Below, piece by piece: positions 45,868-55,618 of a stretch of DNA of 64,000 nucleotides. The stretch lies in NCBI GenBank assembly GCA_900696685.1, contig CAADHA010000166.1, forward strand, positions 18,934 to 82,933, in the 5' to 3' direction. The first letter of the stretch is position 1, and each line of letters begins with the position of its first letter. The position numbers and the translations under genes were made by a program. This DNA comes from an uncultured Planctomycetota bacterium (GTDB taxonomy: Bacteria; Planctomycetota; Phycisphaerae; Phycisphaerales; UBA5793). The notes under the pieces are model-generated. The model searched no databases and had not been told where the DNA came from. It saw only the letters and a list, made by a program, of their open reading frames with translations.

Positions 45868-46230
45868 TTTCGTCTCCCGCAAACGGAGTGTGCAATGACC
45901 CCAGGCCCGGCCCGAGCAAATCCCGGACCGCACCACTCGCGTATCGGCACGATCCTGCCGATCGCTTCATCCGTGCCCTGATGTCGGAGTTGACGAAGCA
46001 ACTCCCCTCTCACCGACCGCCGCCGTGGCCGAAGATGTGGCCAGGAGGTGGGCAGCCGGCGGCAATGATACCCGATTTCCGGCGCGTCCGCAGGAGAATC
46101 CTGCCCGCTTCGGGCAAAAACCAGCGGGTTCCCGCCCACTGTCCTGCCCCAATCAGGCGGATAACATTTCCATCCGGCCTGTCAGGGCCAAAAACCTGTC
46201 TCAACCCCCTTTCGTCAAGGAGTCATAAAC
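45868..46230. other. Divergent intergenic region
   Basis: 363 bases between two divergent exported-protein genes. It probably carries both promoters; ATAACATTT near 46157-46167 could be part of a -10 for the rightward gene. No gene, RNA or repeat seen. Confidence 0.4.
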
Positions 46231-46563
46231 ATGAAGCACAAGAGTATCGTCCGTGGCGCACTCTGCTTGAGCGTTGCCGCGGCTGCGCTCGCAGGCTGCG
46301 GAAAGTCAGGCAGCAGTTCGTCGGACACGAACGCGGCGCGGCCGATCAACGCGAACTGCCCGGTCATGGCCAAGAACCCGGTCTCGGCAAAGGGCGGAAG
46401 CGTGCAGTACAACGGCTTCACAATCGGCTTCTGCTGCCCGGAGTGCGTTGAGACGTGGAACGGTTGGACGGACGAAAAGAAGTCGGAGTTCGTCAAGGCG
46501 AACACGGCCGCGTTCAACAAGTACGGCCCGCCGCCCGGCGGGGAGGGAAGCGTCGATCACTGA
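46231..46563 (+). CDS. Small lipoprotein with YHS-like metal-binding motif
   Basis: 110 residues. Signal KSIVRGALCLSVAAAALAGC ends in a lipobox; a Ser/Asn-rich linker follows. The core NCPVMAKNPV ... YNGFTIGFCCPECVETW has the pattern of small YHS-like domains, with CPVM and CCPEC as possible metal or heme ligands, and ends with a helix and a Pro/Gly-rich tail. Probably periplasmic metal binding; partner unknown. Confidence 0.75.
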   Translation: MKHKSIVRGALCLSVAAAALAGCGKSGSSSSDTNAARPINANCPVMAKNPVSAKGGSVQYNGFTIGFCCPECVETWNGWTDEKKSEFVKANTAAFNKYGPPPGGEGSVDH

Positions 46564-46670
46564 AACCCGCAATCCCCGGCCGCGTCCACTCGGGCGTCCG
46601 CTGCAAGGTCGATACAGGCTCGCCGGCCGAGAACCGGCGCGCCTGGTTTTCACGACTCATTCCGTGCGAG

Positions 46671-47495
46671 TCAGGATGCGGTTGAATCCGCCCGGCACGT
46701 GACGTGCCGCAGCGCGCGCCGGGCGATCGCGCTGATGATCGCCAGTACGACGAGCATCCCGACCAGACCGACAACGACGAGCCACCAGCCACGCTCGCTC
46801 GCGAATGTCTGGATGTCGCGGGCGCCCGTAGCCTGCATCGAGGCGGCGAGGTAGGCGGCCAGGCAGGTGCGCGGCGCCATGCCGACCGCCGTTCCCGCCA
46901 CAAAGGGCAGAATCCGCACCCCCACGCTCGCCATCGCCAGATTCGTCAATGCAAAGGGTGAGTTGGTCGGCAGGCGGATCAGCGCAACGATCCCCAGCGT
47001 TTTCCACATCCCGCGCCCGATGAGCGCCTGGCGGACGGCCAGTGCTTGCGGATTGGATTCAACGATCCGCTCGATGCGATCGCGCGATACGGTGCGTGCA
47101 ACCGTGTAGCCGATGATCGAGGCGAGCGTGAACGCGAGCATGGCGGCACCGAAGCCGAGCCACAACCCGAAGACCCAGCTGCCGAGGATGGTCTGCGCAT
47201 AGGTGGGCAACAGGCCGAAGCCCGCCGAGAGTGCGAAGAGGGCGATGTAGATTGTCAGTCCCGCGTCTCTGTGCGCCAGCAGCCACTCGGAGACGGGGCC
47301 GAGTGAAGCGATGAGCGTAAAGCCGAATATCGCGGGCGCCGTCGCCCACAGGATTCCCAGCCAGCGCGCCGGCCCCAGTCGCGTCCACAGACTCGGCTCG
47401 CCGGCGGGCGCAACCGCACTCGGCACGGAATGCCCGGCCGCCGATGCCGGCAATCCCGGCGACTCTGCGATCTGCTGCGCCTGGCTCGGATTCAT
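46671..47495 (-). CDS. TVP38/TMEM64 (VTT-domain) membrane protein
   Basis: 274 residues with five to six hydrophobic helices. The VTT-domain pattern is visible in QTILGSWVFGLWLGFGAAML then ASIIGYTVARTVSRDRIERI, and in LIRLPTNSPFALTNLAMASV followed by GTAVGMAPRTCLAAYL, which fit the re-entrant loop and G-containing helices. The first about 35 residues are polar and disordered. The family includes DedA-like and SNARE-associated Golgi proteins implicated in lipid handling; the specific role is unknown. Confidence 0.85.
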   Translation of the reverse strand: MNPSQAQQIAESPGLPASAAGHSVPSAVAPAGEPSLWTRLGPARWLGILWATAPAIFGFTLIASLGPVSEWLLAHRDAGLTIYIALFALSAGFGLLPTYAQTILGSWVFGLWLGFGAAMLAFTLASIIGYTVARTVSRDRIERIVESNPQALAVRQALIGRGMWKTLGIVALIRLPTNSPFALTNLAMASVGVRILPFVAGTAVGMAPRTCLAAYLAASMQATGARDIQTFASERGWWLVVVGLVGMLVVLAIISAIARRALRHVTCRADSTAS

Positions 47496-47544
47496 GGCCT
47501 GAGAACGATACGCGGGAGGATGGGCGGGCGCGCTCGGTTGCTGC

Positions 47545-48426
47545 TTACTCCTGCGAACCTCGCCTGGCGCCCTCGGGCGTGACGACGTCCCATGCCAGCC
47601 CGAAGAGTGCCATGAGGCGGATCGTCAGGTACGTCAGATCAAACTCCCACCACCTCATGCCGTGCGCCGCGGAGCGCTGGAGGGCGTGGTGGTTGTTGTG
47701 CCACCCCTCGCCGAAGCCGAGGATCGACACCCACCACGTGTTGCGCGAGTTGTCAGTCGTCGAGAAGTTGCGATAGCCCCATGTGTGCGCGGCGGAGTTG
47801 ACGAACCATGTCGAGTGGTAGACGAAGACGGTGCGGATGCACACGCCCCAGACCACCCACCCGAGGCCGTGCTGCCAGGACCACCCGCCACCCCAGTTCC
47901 ACGCGCCGGCCGCGAAAAGCAGGCCCGCGAGGATGAACTGAGGCACGAAGTAATACCGGTCGAGAAAGGCCATGACCCTGTCGCGCTGAAGGTCGCGAGC
48001 GGCCGAGCGTGCCTGATTGCCGTTGGGATCCTTCACCATGCACCAGAGGATGTGCGCCCAGGTGAAGCCGTGCCTGGGCGAATGGGGATCCTCCTCCTCG
48101 TCGGAGTGATGGTGGTGGAGGCGGTGGATTCCGACCCAGTGAATGGGGCTGCCCTGCCAATTGAGATTCCCAAGGACTGTGAGGAAGTACTTGATCGGCG
48201 CGAGCGTCTTGAAACTGCGATGGGTCAGGAGGCGGTGGTAGCAGAGGCAGACGCCCAGCCCGCCGCAGATCCACCAGAGGAGCAGGGCAACGACCACCAT
48301 GCTCCAGGAGAAGGGCAGAAAAAACGCCGCCACGCATCCGAGGTGCAGAGCGGCGATCGCTGAGAAGACAGGCCAGTCAAGGTGGCGCCACGAGAAGCGC
48401 CGCCCATCCACCACTAGATCAGTCAT
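47545..48426 (-). CDS. Acyl-CoA/fatty acid desaturase
   Basis: 293 residues with the three histidine boxes of membrane delta-9-type desaturases: HRLLTHRSF (HxxxxH), HRLHHHHSDEEEDPHSP (HxxHH) and EGWHNNHHALQRSA (HxxHH). Four or more hydrophobic helices surround them (AALHLGCVAAFFLPFSWSMV). The enzyme introduces a double bond into acyl chains at a di-iron site and so changes membrane fluidity. Start at 48426, which immediately precedes the divergent M28 gene region. No ferredoxin-type partner is adjacent, though a ferredoxin lies at 41528. Confidence 0.93.
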   Translation of the reverse strand: MTDLVVDGRRFSWRHLDWPVFSAIAALHLGCVAAFFLPFSWSMVVVALLLWWICGGLGVCLCYHRLLTHRSFKTLAPIKYFLTVLGNLNWQGSPIHWVGIHRLHHHHSDEEEDPHSPRHGFTWAHILWCMVKDPNGNQARSAARDLQRDRVMAFLDRYYFVPQFILAGLLFAAGAWNWGGGWSWQHGLGWVVWGVCIRTVFVYHSTWFVNSAAHTWGYRNFSTTDNSRNTWWVSILGFGEGWHNNHHALQRSAAHGMRWWEFDLTYLTIRLMALFGLAWDVVTPEGARRGSQE

Positions 48427-48699
48427 GAATCACTCGCAAGCCGTGCTGCCGGTACACAGCACATGGTTGGACCACCGGGGCGAGCAGTCAGGCCTCTTCC
48501 TGTTGCACTGATCGCATTCGATGATAGTCGGCCTCCGTCGATCCCGCTCTTGAACCTTGGCGAAGTGCTTCGCCGAAACGACCTCGCCGAGACCCCCACC
48601 GTCGAAGCAAGCGGAGCCGGAGCACCTCTCGCTGATCAGCCCGGACCCTCGGTGGCGCGGCCGACGCCGCAGTCTGCACCGGAGGCTACACTGACCATC

Positions 48700-50118
48700 A
48701 TGCCTGAGAAGAGCACATGGGCGCGGTGTGCCGCGACGGTCCTTCTCGCAGCCGGTCTTCTGCACCAGGCCGGCTGCGCCGCGACAGCCCCGGATCTTGC
48801 CGGCGTGAACGAACGGAGCCTCGCGATGCAGGAAGTGGACCGCATGTTGGCCGACTTATCTGCTGATGGGGTCCGCGGCGTCGTGGATGCGCTCGTGTCC
48901 TTCGGCACGCGGCACACGCTCAGCGACGCCGAGTCGGAATCGCGCGGCATCGGGGCCGCCCGGCGCTGGATCGCGCGCGAGTTCGAGGCCGTCGCTCTAT
49001 TGAGCGGGCGCACCGATGCCGACGCGATGAAGGTGTATTTTGATTCGCACACGTTCGGCCCCGACAGGCGGCGTGTTCCGGTCGAGACCGAGATCGTCAA
49101 CGTGGTGGCGGAGTTGCCGGGTTCGATGCCGCAGGCCCGCGGCCGGCGCTACTACGTCATCGGCCACTACGACTCGCGCGCGGGCGATCCGCTGGACGCG
49201 GCGAGCGACGCCCCGGGGGCAAACGATGATGCCTCCGGCGTCGCGGTGGTCATGGAACTGGCCCGCGTCATGTCGCGCCGGCGCTACGACTCCACCATCG
49301 TCTTCATGGCTACGGCCGGAGAGGAGCAGGGACTCATCGGCGCACGCCTCCACGCCACCAGCGCCCGCGAGAATGGCGCAGACATCCGGGCCGTGATCAG
49401 CAACGACATCGTGGGCGATCCGAAGAGCCCTTCGGGCCGCGTCCTCGACCGGCACATCCGCGTCTTCTCCGAGGCCCTGCCGCGCGTGCTTTCCGCTGAA
49501 GACCTGGCGCGCGTGCGACAACTGGGACTGGAGAACGACTCGCCATCTCGCCAGATCGCGCGCTACGTCGCCCAGACGGCGCGGCAGCATCGACTTCGCG
49601 TCCAGCCCATGCTTATCAACCGCACCGACCGGTTCCTGCGCGGCGGCGATCACACGTCGTTCAACGAGGCGGGCTATCCCGCCGTGCGATTCACCGTCGT
49701 CGAGGAGAACTACGACCGGCAGCACCAGGATGTGCGAATCGTGGAAGGCGTGCAGTTCGGCGACCTTGCGGAGTTCGTCGATGCCGCGTACCTTGCCGAC
49801 GTAGCGCGCGTCAACGGGGCCGCGCTCGCTCACCTCGCCAACGCTCCGTCTTCGCCCGGCAACGCCCGTATCATCACGGCCGATCTCGGCAACGAAACGG
49901 TCCTGCGCTGGGACGCGGCTCCCGAGCCGGACCTGGCCGGCTACGAAGTCGTCTGGCGCGCCACGATCGATCACGAGTGGACCGAGTCGCGCGACGTGGG
50001 CATGAACACGCAGGCGACTCTGGAGATCAACAAGGACAATCACTTCTTCGGCGTACGCGCATACGACCGTGACGGCTTCCGCAGCCCGGTGTCATTCTGC
50101 GGCGCCGCCGCGAGGTGA
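48700..50118 (+). CDS. M28-family metallopeptidase, lipoprotein
   Basis: 472 residues from the ATG at 48700 (GGAGG about 15 nt upstream); an ATG at 48463 would add 79 residues without signal character. Signal and lipobox: [15 protein letters not shown]28 zinc residues are visible in [12 protein letters not shown] (His), PGANDDASG (bridging Asp), TAGEEQGL (Glu), SNDIVGD (Asp) and [14 protein letters not shown] (His). The C-terminus is a beta-rich fibronectin-like piece ([20 protein letters not shown]). Probably an outer-surface aminopeptidase. Confidence 0.9.
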   Translation: MPEKSTWARCAATVLLAAGLLHQAGCAATAPDLAGVNERSLAMQEVDRMLADLSADGVRGVVDALVSFGTRHTLSDAESESRGIGAARRWIAREFEAVALLSGRTDADAMKVYFDSHTFGPDRRRVPVETEIVNVVAELPGSMPQARGRRYYVIGHYDSRAGDPLDAASDAPGANDDASGVAVVMELARVMSRRRYDSTIVFMATAGEEQGLIGARLHATSARENGADIRAVISNDIVGDPKSPSGRVLDRHIRVFSEALPRVLSAEDLARVRQLGLENDSPSRQIARYVAQTARQHRLRVQPMLINRTDRFLRGGDHTSFNEAGYPAVRFTVVEENYDRQHQDVRIVEGVQFGDLAEFVDAAYLADVARVNGAALAHLANAPSSPGNARIITADLGNETVLRWDAAPEPDLAGYEVVWRATIDHEWTESRDVGMNTQATLEINKDNHFFGVRAYDRDGFRSPVSFCGAAAR

Positions 50119-50167
50119 ATCGTCCCGCATCGCTTATCGGACACGTCAATCGGGTGGACCACACATC

Positions 50168-50665
50168 ATGGCCAAAGCGATCGTCGGCGTCATCATGGGC
50201 AGCAAGTCGGACTGGGAGACAATGGAGCATTGCGCCCGCACGCTCGATTCCCTGGGCGTGCCGTTCGAGACCCGGGTGATCTCGGCGCATCGGGCGCCGG
50301 ACGTGCTCTTCGAGTATGCGTCAACGGCGCGTTCGCGCGGGCTGGAGGTGATCATCGCCGCCGCCGGCGGCGCGGCTCACCTGGCGGGAGTAACGGCTGC
50401 CAAGACCTCGCTGCCCGTTCTCGGCGTTCCGATGCAGACCAGCGCGCTCAGCGGGCTTGATTCGCTGCTGTCGATCGTGCAGATGCCGGCCGGAATCCCG
50501 GTGGGAACGCTGGCCATCGGCAAGGCCGGCGCAATCAACGCCGCCCTCCTCGCCTCCGCGATCCTCGCCGCTTCACATCCCGAGATCCTCGCCCGCCTCG
50601 AAGAGTACCGGGATCGGCAAACCAGCGCCGTCGAATCCGAGCCTGACCCGCGCGCCCGAGCCTGA
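50168..50665 (+). CDS. purE: N5-carboxyaminoimidazole ribonucleotide mutase
   Basis: 165 residues from the ATG at 50168. The class I PurE signature is [15 protein letters not shown], followed by VISAHRAPD and [40 protein letters not shown] and [11 protein letters not shown]. It moves the carboxyl group on N5-CAIR in purine synthesis. purK is not adjacent, so the pathway genes are dispersed. A 22-residue tail rich in acidic and Pro residues follows the family end. Confidence 0.96.
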   Translation: MAKAIVGVIMGSKSDWETMEHCARTLDSLGVPFETRVISAHRAPDVLFEYASTARSRGLEVIIAAAGGAAHLAGVTAAKTSLPVLGVPMQTSALSGLDSLLSIVQMPAGIPVGTLAIGKAGAINAALLASAILAASHPEILARLEEYRDRQTSAVESEPDPRARA

Positions 50666-51102
50666 CGCTGGGTCCGGTGTAAGGCGAGGGTGCGACAATC
50701 TCGTTCTGACACGGCGTGAAATCCTGCGATTCGCCTGCAATCGACAAGTGGCGAACTCCAGCCTTGCGACCCATGTCCGTCAGCCCCCTCGCCCCCTTGT
50801 GCGAATAAGTTCCCAATCGGCGCTTTTTCTCTTGACAACGGCAGGATTCCCTGTTCCAATAGAGGAGTGGAGAGATCGTTGGGGTTTGCGTGGGGAGAGT
50901 GTCAGCGAGTCCGCGCATCGTCTGAGGGGCGCTGCCGGCTTCTACGTCGGACAATTCCCATTCTCACGCCCTGACGACTTTGACCTGGCGGTTTGTCTGT
51001 CGGACCGCTTGACCGCACATGGTGTACGGCAGGGGGTCCGTTCACAAGCGATCGGCGCGCGACTTGAAATGCCGCGCCGGCGCGTCAAAGGAGGTTTCGG
51101 AA
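50666..51102 (+). other. Intergenic and leader region before the secreted lectin-like gene
   Basis: 437 bases with no convincing gene. It holds a promoter candidate at 50832-50860. The transcript would have a leader of about 240 nt before the ATG at 51103, preceded by AAAGGAGG at 9 nt. Confidence 0.5.
50832..50860 (+). promoter_or_regulatory. Promoter candidate
   Basis: A consensus TTGACA (50832-50837) and a weaker TCCAAT (50855-50860) are separated by 17 nt, upstream of the gene at 51103. The -10 is poor, so confidence is modest. Confidence 0.5.
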
Positions 51103-52218
51103 ATGTCGCGACGCATCACCATTCTCTTTGCGGCGTGCGCCGGTGCCGGGTTGGCGCTGAGCGGCGCTGCGCTCGGGCAGTATTCAACGGGCTTTGAGAC
51201 GGCCAATGGGATCAACGCCTCTCCCGGTGGGACCGTTCTTACCGGCCAGGACGCGTACTACATTCCGCCGGGCACAGTCAGCGTCGACTTCCTGGCGTAC
51301 ACCTACGCCGGAAACACACTCGGCGTATCGCAGAACCCGCGAGGGGCGAGCCAGTTCGTGACTGTCGAAGGCCCTGGCGGCGGGACCTTCGGCCGCGCCC
51401 AGCGCGACATCACCTGGCCGACCGGTGTCGTCACTGTCAAATACGACGCCACCTGCCTTTACACGGGTCAGCCGCCGGCCAGCAACAACCTGGGAAGTTT
51501 CTCCGCTCAGCCCTATCCGGGCAGCGCGAGTTACATCCACCTCTTCTCCTGGGTCGATCCGAACACCGCGGCCAACTGGCGGGCGTTCTATCTGGCGTAC
51601 GACGCCAACGGCATCGCTCACCCCCAGCCGGGCATGAGTCCCGGACCCGCCTGGGAGACTCTCATCCTCAACAACTGGTACGGCTTTGAGACCGACGTCG
51701 ACTTCGCCGTCAACCGCATCACGCGCGTGAAGATCACCGATCTCGCCACCAACCAGTCCGCCGAGTTCAACCCGACCGACTGGTACCTTGAAGGCGGGCA
51801 GGCAGGCGGGCGTCCGCATCCGACCGGCTTCCGCATGTTCTCCGGCGGAGGCACGATCGGCAACGTCGCCGCGTTCGACAACATGGACATTGCCGCAGGC
51901 GGACCTCCTCCGTACACCTGCGCAATCTCCGGCACCTGCCCCGGCACGGTCCGCCTCTCCTGGAGCGGCGCTCGCCCCAGCATTCAGCAGGGCATCCTCT
52001 TCGCCCGCAACACGGGCAACTTCACCATCCAGTCCGGTCCCTGCCAGGGCACGCAACTCGGCCTCGGCACCAACCAGCTGCAACTCTACAACATGATCGG
52101 CACCGGCAACGGCGCCGGCTCGGTCAACGCCCAGGCCGGTCAGGGCGCTTGCCGCGGCTTCGTGCAGTTGATCCAGGTCCCCGGCTGCCAGACCAGCAAC
52201 GTCGCTCAGGTTCCGTAA
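51103..52218 (+). CDS. Secreted concanavalin/LamG-like protein with four-cysteine C-terminal domain
   Basis: 371 residues from the ATG at 51103 (strong AAAGGAGG). Signal peptide ILFAACAGAGLALSGAALGQ. Residues about 25-265 form a beta-sandwich-like domain beginning YSTGFETANG, with INLL-type strands and an AAFDNMDIA end, typical of planctomycete LamG-like proteins. The last about 95 residues are a distinct domain with cysteines in GTCPG, GPCQG, GACRG and PGCQTSN and the string FARNTGNFTI, nearly the same as in the protein at 2210-3229. It is followed by a strong terminator. Probably extracellular; ligand unknown. Confidence 0.8.
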   Translation: MSRRITILFAACAGAGLALSGAALGQYSTGFETANGINASPGGTVLTGQDAYYIPPGTVSVDFLAYTYAGNTLGVSQNPRGASQFVTVEGPGGGTFGRAQRDITWPTGVVTVKYDATCLYTGQPPASNNLGSFSAQPYPGSASYIHLFSWVDPNTAANWRAFYLAYDANGIAHPQPGMSPGPAWETLILNNWYGFETDVDFAVNRITRVKITDLATNQSAEFNPTDWYLEGGQAGGRPHPTGFRMFSGGGTIGNVAAFDNMDIAAGGPPPYTCAISGTCPGTVRLSWSGARPSIQQGILFARNTGNFTIQSGPCQGTQLGLGTNQLQLYNMIGTGNGAGSVNAQAGQGACRGFVQLIQVPGCQTSNVAQVP

Positions 52219-52246
52219 TCTGACCGATTCTCTGTCTTGAATCTCA

Positions 52247-52285
52247 ACGGGAGCGCGGCCCAGCCGCGCTCCCGTCTTTCGTTCT
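52247..52285 (+). terminator. Rho-independent-type terminator
   Basis: A 12-bp perfect GC-rich stem (52247-52258 with 52264-52275) and 5-nt loop, followed by GTCTTTCGTTCTCC. It lies 29 bp after the secreted-protein stop and ends its transcript; it also separates that gene from csrA. Confidence 0.75.
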
Positions 52286-52519
52286 CCTTGGCCTGGGCCA
52301 AGGCCGGGTCGGCGGCCCTGGGGGTGTCGCTGCGTTGCAACGGTCTGCCCTTCGACCACCAGAGAGGCATCGAAGAAATTCGCACTCAATCTCGTGATTT
52401 CACTTGGCGGATGCCGGAATGAAGGTATGCTTTGGCTAAAGGTGTTGCAGGTCCGCAGGCTGGTGGGAACATGCCGACGGACCTTGCCGCGGTGCCGCAG
52501 GGGCAGGAGGTCCCGAACC

Positions 52520-52741
52520 ATGCTCGTCATTACTCGACGTGAAGGCGAGGAGGTCGTCATCGGCGACCCCCGCAATCCTCAGGGAGTCGTGCGAATTGCA
52601 GGAATCAAGGGGGACCGGGTGCGGATTGCATTCGAGTTTCCGCGCGATGTCCAGGTTCACCGCCGCGAGGTGGCCCAGGAGATCATCGCCAATGGAACCT
52701 CGGCTGTCGTTGCCAAGATAGGCCGCGCCGCGGCCACCTGA
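52520..52741 (+). CDS. csrA: Carbon storage regulator CsrA
   Basis: 73 residues from the ATG at 52520 with AGGAGG 8 nt upstream. It begins MLVITRREGEEVVIGD as CsrA does and has the RNA-binding end VRIAFEFPRDVQVHRREV. CsrA binds GGA-containing hairpins over ribosome-binding sites and can repress flagellin and storage genes. In other bacteria csrA sits with fliW; no fliW is visible here. The loop GDPRNPQGVV is slightly longer than usual. Confidence 0.95.
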   Translation: MLVITRREGEEVVIGDPRNPQGVVRIAGIKGDRVRIAFEFPRDVQVHRREVAQEIIANGTSAVVAKIGRAAAT

Positions 52742-52956
52742 GCATCGCGTCGAGTAGCCCCGGAACATGCACAACGACGGGCCTTCTCGGCGGTCGGCAC
52801 GGCCTCGGCCGTGGTTTTTTGCCCTGCTCCGGCCCGGCCGCCGGCCAATCTGCGGAATTGCCAAACAAAAACAGAAAATCCACTGGACTTTCTGCCGGAA
52901 CCCGTCATCATTGTATACCGTACGGATACCTATCAGACGCTGACGGGAGGTCTCCG

Positions 52957-53505
52957 GTGATTACGCTCTCCAGAATCGAACGCACCGCCCTGTCCCAAGG
53001 CTGGCACCGCCTTCTTGATGAAGTGCTCGGGAATGGCCGGCCGGTTGATCTGCCGATTCGTCTGCGGCTTTCGGGTGATGAGTCGGTCCACCTTGTTTCG
53101 GCCGCACTCGCCCTGCAGCGCGTGTGTGAACTTTCGTATGCTGTCTCCCCCCTGGCACGCGCCCTGGCTGACGACCTGCTCCACGCCCAGGGAGATGACG
53201 GGTCGTTCGGAACGATCGCGTCGACGGCGGTGGCGGTGCGCGCGCTGCTCGACCTTCGTGCGATGCCCGGCTCTGAGGAAGTGGCGATGCAAGTCGACTT
53301 CGCCATCGAGCAGGCCCTGCGCTTCCTCGCTGAGAGCCAGGATGACGAGGGCCTGCTGGCGTCGAGCGAGATCGACTCGGCCGTCGCCCTGTGGCAACTG
53401 GGCGGGCGCGCGGAGTTTGCGGCGGCCATTCGACTCGATGATCTGCGCGATTCGATGAGCGGATCGCGCTGGCAATGCCTGGCGCAGCGCGCGGAGGCGC
53501 GGTGA
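52957..53505 (+). CDS. Hypothetical alpha/alpha-toroid-like protein
   Basis: 182 residues from a GTG at 52957 with GGGAGG 7 nt upstream. Residues about 70-140 show the repeat ADDLLHAQGDDGSFGTIAST then AVAVRALLDL, and FLAESQDDEGLLASSEIDSA, with the DDGSF and tA-aV-aLL features of terpenoid-cyclase/prenyltransferase-like toroids. Only two repeats are present, so it is too short to be a complete cyclase. It is the next gene after csrA on the same strand, 215 bp away. Function unknown. Confidence 0.65.
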   Translation: MITLSRIERTALSQGWHRLLDEVLGNGRPVDLPIRLRLSGDESVHLVSAALALQRVCELSYAVSPLARALADDLLHAQGDDGSFGTIASTAVAVRALLDLRAMPGSEEVAMQVDFAIEQALRFLAESQDDEGLLASSEIDSAVALWQLGGRAEFAAAIRLDDLRDSMSGSRWQCLAQRAEAR

Positions 53506-53603
53506 GGAATACGAGGTTGTGGTCTGGGCGATTGCCGCTGGCGGAAGCCTGCAGTCGGCTTGTGGTATGCCGATAACTCAACTCCACGGAAGGACGGACA
53601 GAA

Positions 53604-54080
53604 ATGCGACGGATCGAAGAGCATCAACCGATGTCTGTGTGGCTGCGAACCGGCGGAACCGGATTCCGCATGGGCGCATGGCGCGCGGAGGGGATGATGA
53701 ACAGGTACAACAGCGCAGAAGAAGATCGCCGAAGGCCCGGCCGTCGAGTCGACTCTGATCGCTTCGCGGCACGGTGCGGCGATGGAGAATGCGACGCAGC
53801 GCCGCGCCGCAAATCCGCCGATGATTCCGGTGCACCGGACAGCATCTCGCATGAATCCGGCGCGGCAAACGCCGGCGGATTCACATCCGACGGCGGTGAG
53901 CATTCGGCTCGAAATGGGCCGGGGTCCATTCGCCACGACCAACTTGTTTTCGTGACATCGTTCGGCGTTCCGATCGGGCCCTCTGTGCAGGAGGCGTTGA
54001 GCGTCCCCGACGGCCTCGACGACACCCTGCCGCCCGGCGACCTGCCGGGGCAGTTGCTCCTCGATCTCGGGCTGGCATGA
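53604..54080 (+). CDS. Hypothetical protein
   Basis: 158 residues; start ATG at 53604 with GGAAGGACGG nearby. The N-terminal 100 residues are polar and rich in Arg, Asp, Ser and Gly without recognisable motif; the C-terminal about 45 residues (DQLVFVTSFGVPIGPSVQEA ... GDLPGQLLLDLGLA) look ordered. Codon use is compatible with coding but not decisive. It is listed because it is followed by another plus-strand small gene and fills an otherwise empty stretch. Could be a rapidly diverging or non-coding region. Confidence 0.4.
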   Translation: MRRIEEHQPMSVWLRTGGTGFRMGAWRAEGMMNRYNSAEEDRRRPGRRVDSDRFAARCGDGECDAAPRRKSADDSGAPDSISHESGAANAGGFTSDGGEHSARNGPGSIRHDQLVFVTSFGVPIGPSVQEALSVPDGLDDTLPPGDLPGQLLLDLGLA

Positions 54081-54283
54081 CGGGCGCTGCACCGGCAGTC
54101 CGGTGTGCACCATGGCGGACGTCGTCGAATTCAGGCGGCGCAACCACGCCTGCACTCGGGCATTTCTTGCGCTTCGGCTGCGGCACCGATTCTGCCGAAT
54201 TGAATCCTGCCGATGGGGCACTTGACTCGGGCATGCACCACGTCCATCCTTGAGGAGCATCGGGCAGGCATGGAAGCGGCCGA

Positions 54284-54667
54284 ATGAGAATTGAATCACA
54301 TCAGAACGGGTATCGCATCGTGCCGTCAAAGGGCGCTGTATCCGCTGTCGTGCGCGCGTCCGACCAGGTGGCGCATGCGTCGCCGCCGTCCGAAGGCCGC
54401 GGATCGCTGCGCTCGTTCCATGACGTGGACCGCGCGGAACTCACTTCGCTGCCGCAGGCCGATGCGGCGCTTGACGCCTCGGCGACGGATGCTTCGCTTG
54501 ATCGCATCCGCGACCGTCTTGTCGCGGGCCGGGTCGATCGACCGATCGATCTGGCGAGGCCCGGCGGATCCAATCGCGTCCTCAACCGTGCCTACTTCCT
54601 GAGCGAGCAGTCGGCGGCGGAGCGCAACTCATCGGCTGTAGGCCTGCACGTGGATGTGCGCGGATGA
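54284..54667 (+). CDS. Small hypothetical protein, possibly FlgM-like
   Basis: 127 residues. The centre has an amphipathic helix LDRIRDRLVAGRVDRPIDLA and the end reads AYFLSEQSAAERNSSAVGLH. The pattern DRLVAG-V--PIDL followed by a short N-A-A-rich segment resembles small planctomycete proteins I associate with a FlgM-type anti-sigma-28 role, and csrA lies 1.5 kb upstream. This is weak similarity from memory only. Start ATG at 54284. Confidence 0.45.
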   Translation: MRIESHQNGYRIVPSKGAVSAVVRASDQVAHASPPSEGRGSLRSFHDVDRAELTSLPQADAALDASATDASLDRIRDRLVAGRVDRPIDLARPGGSNRVLNRAYFLSEQSAAERNSSAVGLHVDVRG

Positions 54668-54758
54668 TCGGCGCACACTCGGACAGCGGTCCGAACCATC
54701 CCACGGCCCGATTTCGCGGCGGCTTGACCTCGATGTCCGGTCGACCGATTGATACAGA

Positions 54759-55586
54759 GTGATGAGCCACGCCGACCCAGACCGCCGCGACGCCGCAATG
54801 TCGCAAACGATGCAGTTTGTGTGGATCGATGCGGGCGACGCGCGTCTCGCTGCGTCGATCGATCTGCCGCAGACTCGGCCGCCCTGGCCCGTCGTGGTGC
54901 TTGTGCACGGCCTGAGCGGCGACCGCATCGGGCGCAGTTACCAGTTCGTGGAGTTCGGCCGGCGCCTGGCAGCAAAGGGCGCCGCGTGCGTGAGATTCGA
55001 TCACGCCGGTTGCGGAGAATCCACCGGCGACCAGGCATTGCTGAGCATGCGGACCGTCGAGCGCGACTGTCTTGCAGTGGCGTCGCACCTCGAGCGTGAC
55101 GACCGCATGAGCATGAGCCGCCTGGGCGTCGTGGGATCGAGCCTCGGGGCGCTCGGGGCGGTGATGACGGCGTCACGGCTGGGGGCGCGCGGCCTGGCGC
55201 TCTGGGCGCCGGTGTGCGATCTGCCCGGCATGACGGCGGCCCTCGCCAGCCGCATTCCCCTTCAGCAGACGCTTGAGGCGGTCGGCTATGCGCCTTTCAA
55301 GGGGATGCGCCTCGGGCCGGCGTACTTCGATCATCTCAAGCATCTCGATCCGGCGACACACCTGCACCATCTTCGAGGGCCGGTATTCATCGCGCACGCA
55401 CGCGAGGACCAGTCCGTGCCGATCGGACAGTCGCATCGCTATGTGGCCCTGTGCCGTGAACACGGCGTTCCCTGTGAACTGCTGGAGTTCGAGGGAGGCA
55501 CACACGACTTTCACGAGGATCCGGCGCGAACGCAACTGCTGCGCGAGACGATTGCGCGCATGACGCGCTGGCTGGGTGTGGCGTAG
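54759..55586 (+). CDS. Alpha/beta hydrolase, esterase/peptidase-like
   Basis: 275 residues starting at GTG 54759 (ATG 54762 is nearly equivalent). Core motifs are VVVLVHGLSGDRIG (oxyanion region), FDHAGCGESTGD, the nucleophile elbow VVGSSLGALGAV (Ser), AREDQSVPIG (Asp) and GGTHDFHEDP (His). It belongs to the serine hydrolases resembling YqiA/prolyl-oligopeptidase-type esterases. Cytoplasmic; substrate unknown. It converges with the amidohydrolase gene 32 bp downstream. Confidence 0.85.
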   Translation: MMSHADPDRRDAAMSQTMQFVWIDAGDARLAASIDLPQTRPPWPVVVLVHGLSGDRIGRSYQFVEFGRRLAAKGAACVRFDHAGCGESTGDQALLSMRTVERDCLAVASHLERDDRMSMSRLGVVGSSLGALGAVMTASRLGARGLALWAPVCDLPGMTAALASRIPLQQTLEAVGYAPFKGMRLGPAYFDHLKHLDPATHLHHLRGPVFIAHAREDQSVPIGQSHRYVALCREHGVPCELLEFEGGTHDFHEDPARTQLLRETIARMTRWLGVA

Positions 55587-55618
55587 GCATTGCGCCGCTC
55601 CTCAGTCTGCCGCCGTTC

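Noticed and set aside
52915..52945. Short palindrome CCGTACGG before the toroid-like gene as an operator
   Set aside because: Only 8 bp are symmetric and the flanks do not pair, so it is not distinguishable from chance.
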